Source: RECO01 sp050485385 (GTDB lineage Bacteria > Pseudomonadota > Alphaproteobacteria > Geminicoccales > Geminicoccaceae). Taken from it: a stretch of 5,255 nucleotides of DNA. The position numbers and the translations under genes are program-made. The first letter of the stretch is position 1; the number at the start of each line of letters is the position of its first letter. Below the pieces are notes generated by a model that had not been told where the DNA came from, made no database searches, and saw nothing but the letters and a program-made list of their open reading frames with translations. The stretch lies in the NCBI GenBank assembly GCA_050485385.1, contig JBJHBG010000177.1, positions 1-5,255 of the forward strand, read 5' to 3'. Positions 5,144-5,255 of the stretch are shown here, piece after piece.

Positions 5144-5255
5144 CTACCCCGCTCTCGGCGCCGTTGAACGAGTGATGAGCGGGGCGGCGGGGTTGGGCGC
5201 GGGTACGCGAACGCGCTCGATGTGCTTTTCGGGCCGTTCGGGGGGTCTCGGGCGG
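5144..5255 (-). CDS. Possible 3' end of a GC-rich minus-strand gene, truncated by window edge
   Basis: A frame open from the right edge (first full codon at 5254) ends at TAG 5144-5146, giving 36 residues with mostly G/C third positions. It is rich in Pro and Arg (contains HIERVRVPAPN and ends STAPRAG). Two other frames in this short stretch are also open, including a plus-strand ATG at 5175 that is Gly/Arg-rich and has no ribosome site, so the choice is weak. No family was recognised. Confidence 0.25.
   Translation of the reverse strand, partial: RPRPPERPEKHIERVRVPAPNPAAPLITRSTAPRAG
5147..5184. repeat. 8-bp inverted repeat to the right of the island, possible terminator stem
   Basis: CCCCGCTC (5147-5154) and GAGCGGGG (5177-5184) are exact reverse complements with a 22-base loop that itself contains the palindrome CGGCGCCG (5156-5163). 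There is no T run on either side, so a terminator role is uncertain. Confidence 0.45.

Overview
The window comes from a high-GC bacterium, most likely an alphaproteobacterium. This is inferred from GC-rich coding with a strong preference for G or C at third codon positions, a twin-arginine-exported binding protein, and the family types present; no marker gene is in view. It holds an ordinary-looking small-molecule uptake and metabolism neighbourhood, followed by a compositionally foreign patch near the right end.

Positions 1-3557 (+ strand) carry a compact four-gene ABC importer of the spermidine/putrescine (PotABCD) type. The genes are an ATPase whose 5' end lies outside the window, a Tat-exported periplasmic binding protein, and two inner-membrane permeases. 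They are packed with a 28-base gap, a 4-base overlap and an 8-base overlap, so they almost certainly form one translationally coupled operon. The first permease has no ATG, GTG or TTG where its start should be. The best-supported start is a CTG at 1862 that overlaps the preceding stop as CTGA and has a well-placed ribosome binding site.

Positions 3558-3671 form a convergent terminator zone with three strong hairpins inside a 10-bp outer inverted repeat. The two outer hairpins are near mirror images of each other.

Positions 3647-4615 (- strand) encode a complete ureohydrolase (agmatinase/arginase superfamily) with all six binuclear-metal ligands. It differs from classical agmatinase at several positions next to the catalytic residues. 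The importer could supply a polyamine or guanidino compound that the hydrolase splits into urea and an amine. That link is inferred from adjacency, because the genes are convergent and not co-transcribed.

Positions 4616 to about 4880 show no convincing gene. At about 4885-5135 the GC content falls to roughly 28% (hand count 66 of 240 for 4891-5130), then returns to about 70%. This AT-rich island holds an incomplete minus-strand reading frame with coding-like codon composition and several inverted repeats. It looks like a fragment of imported DNA, but its identity could not be recognised. The last ~110 bases may be the 3' end of another minus-strand gene; this is weakly supported.
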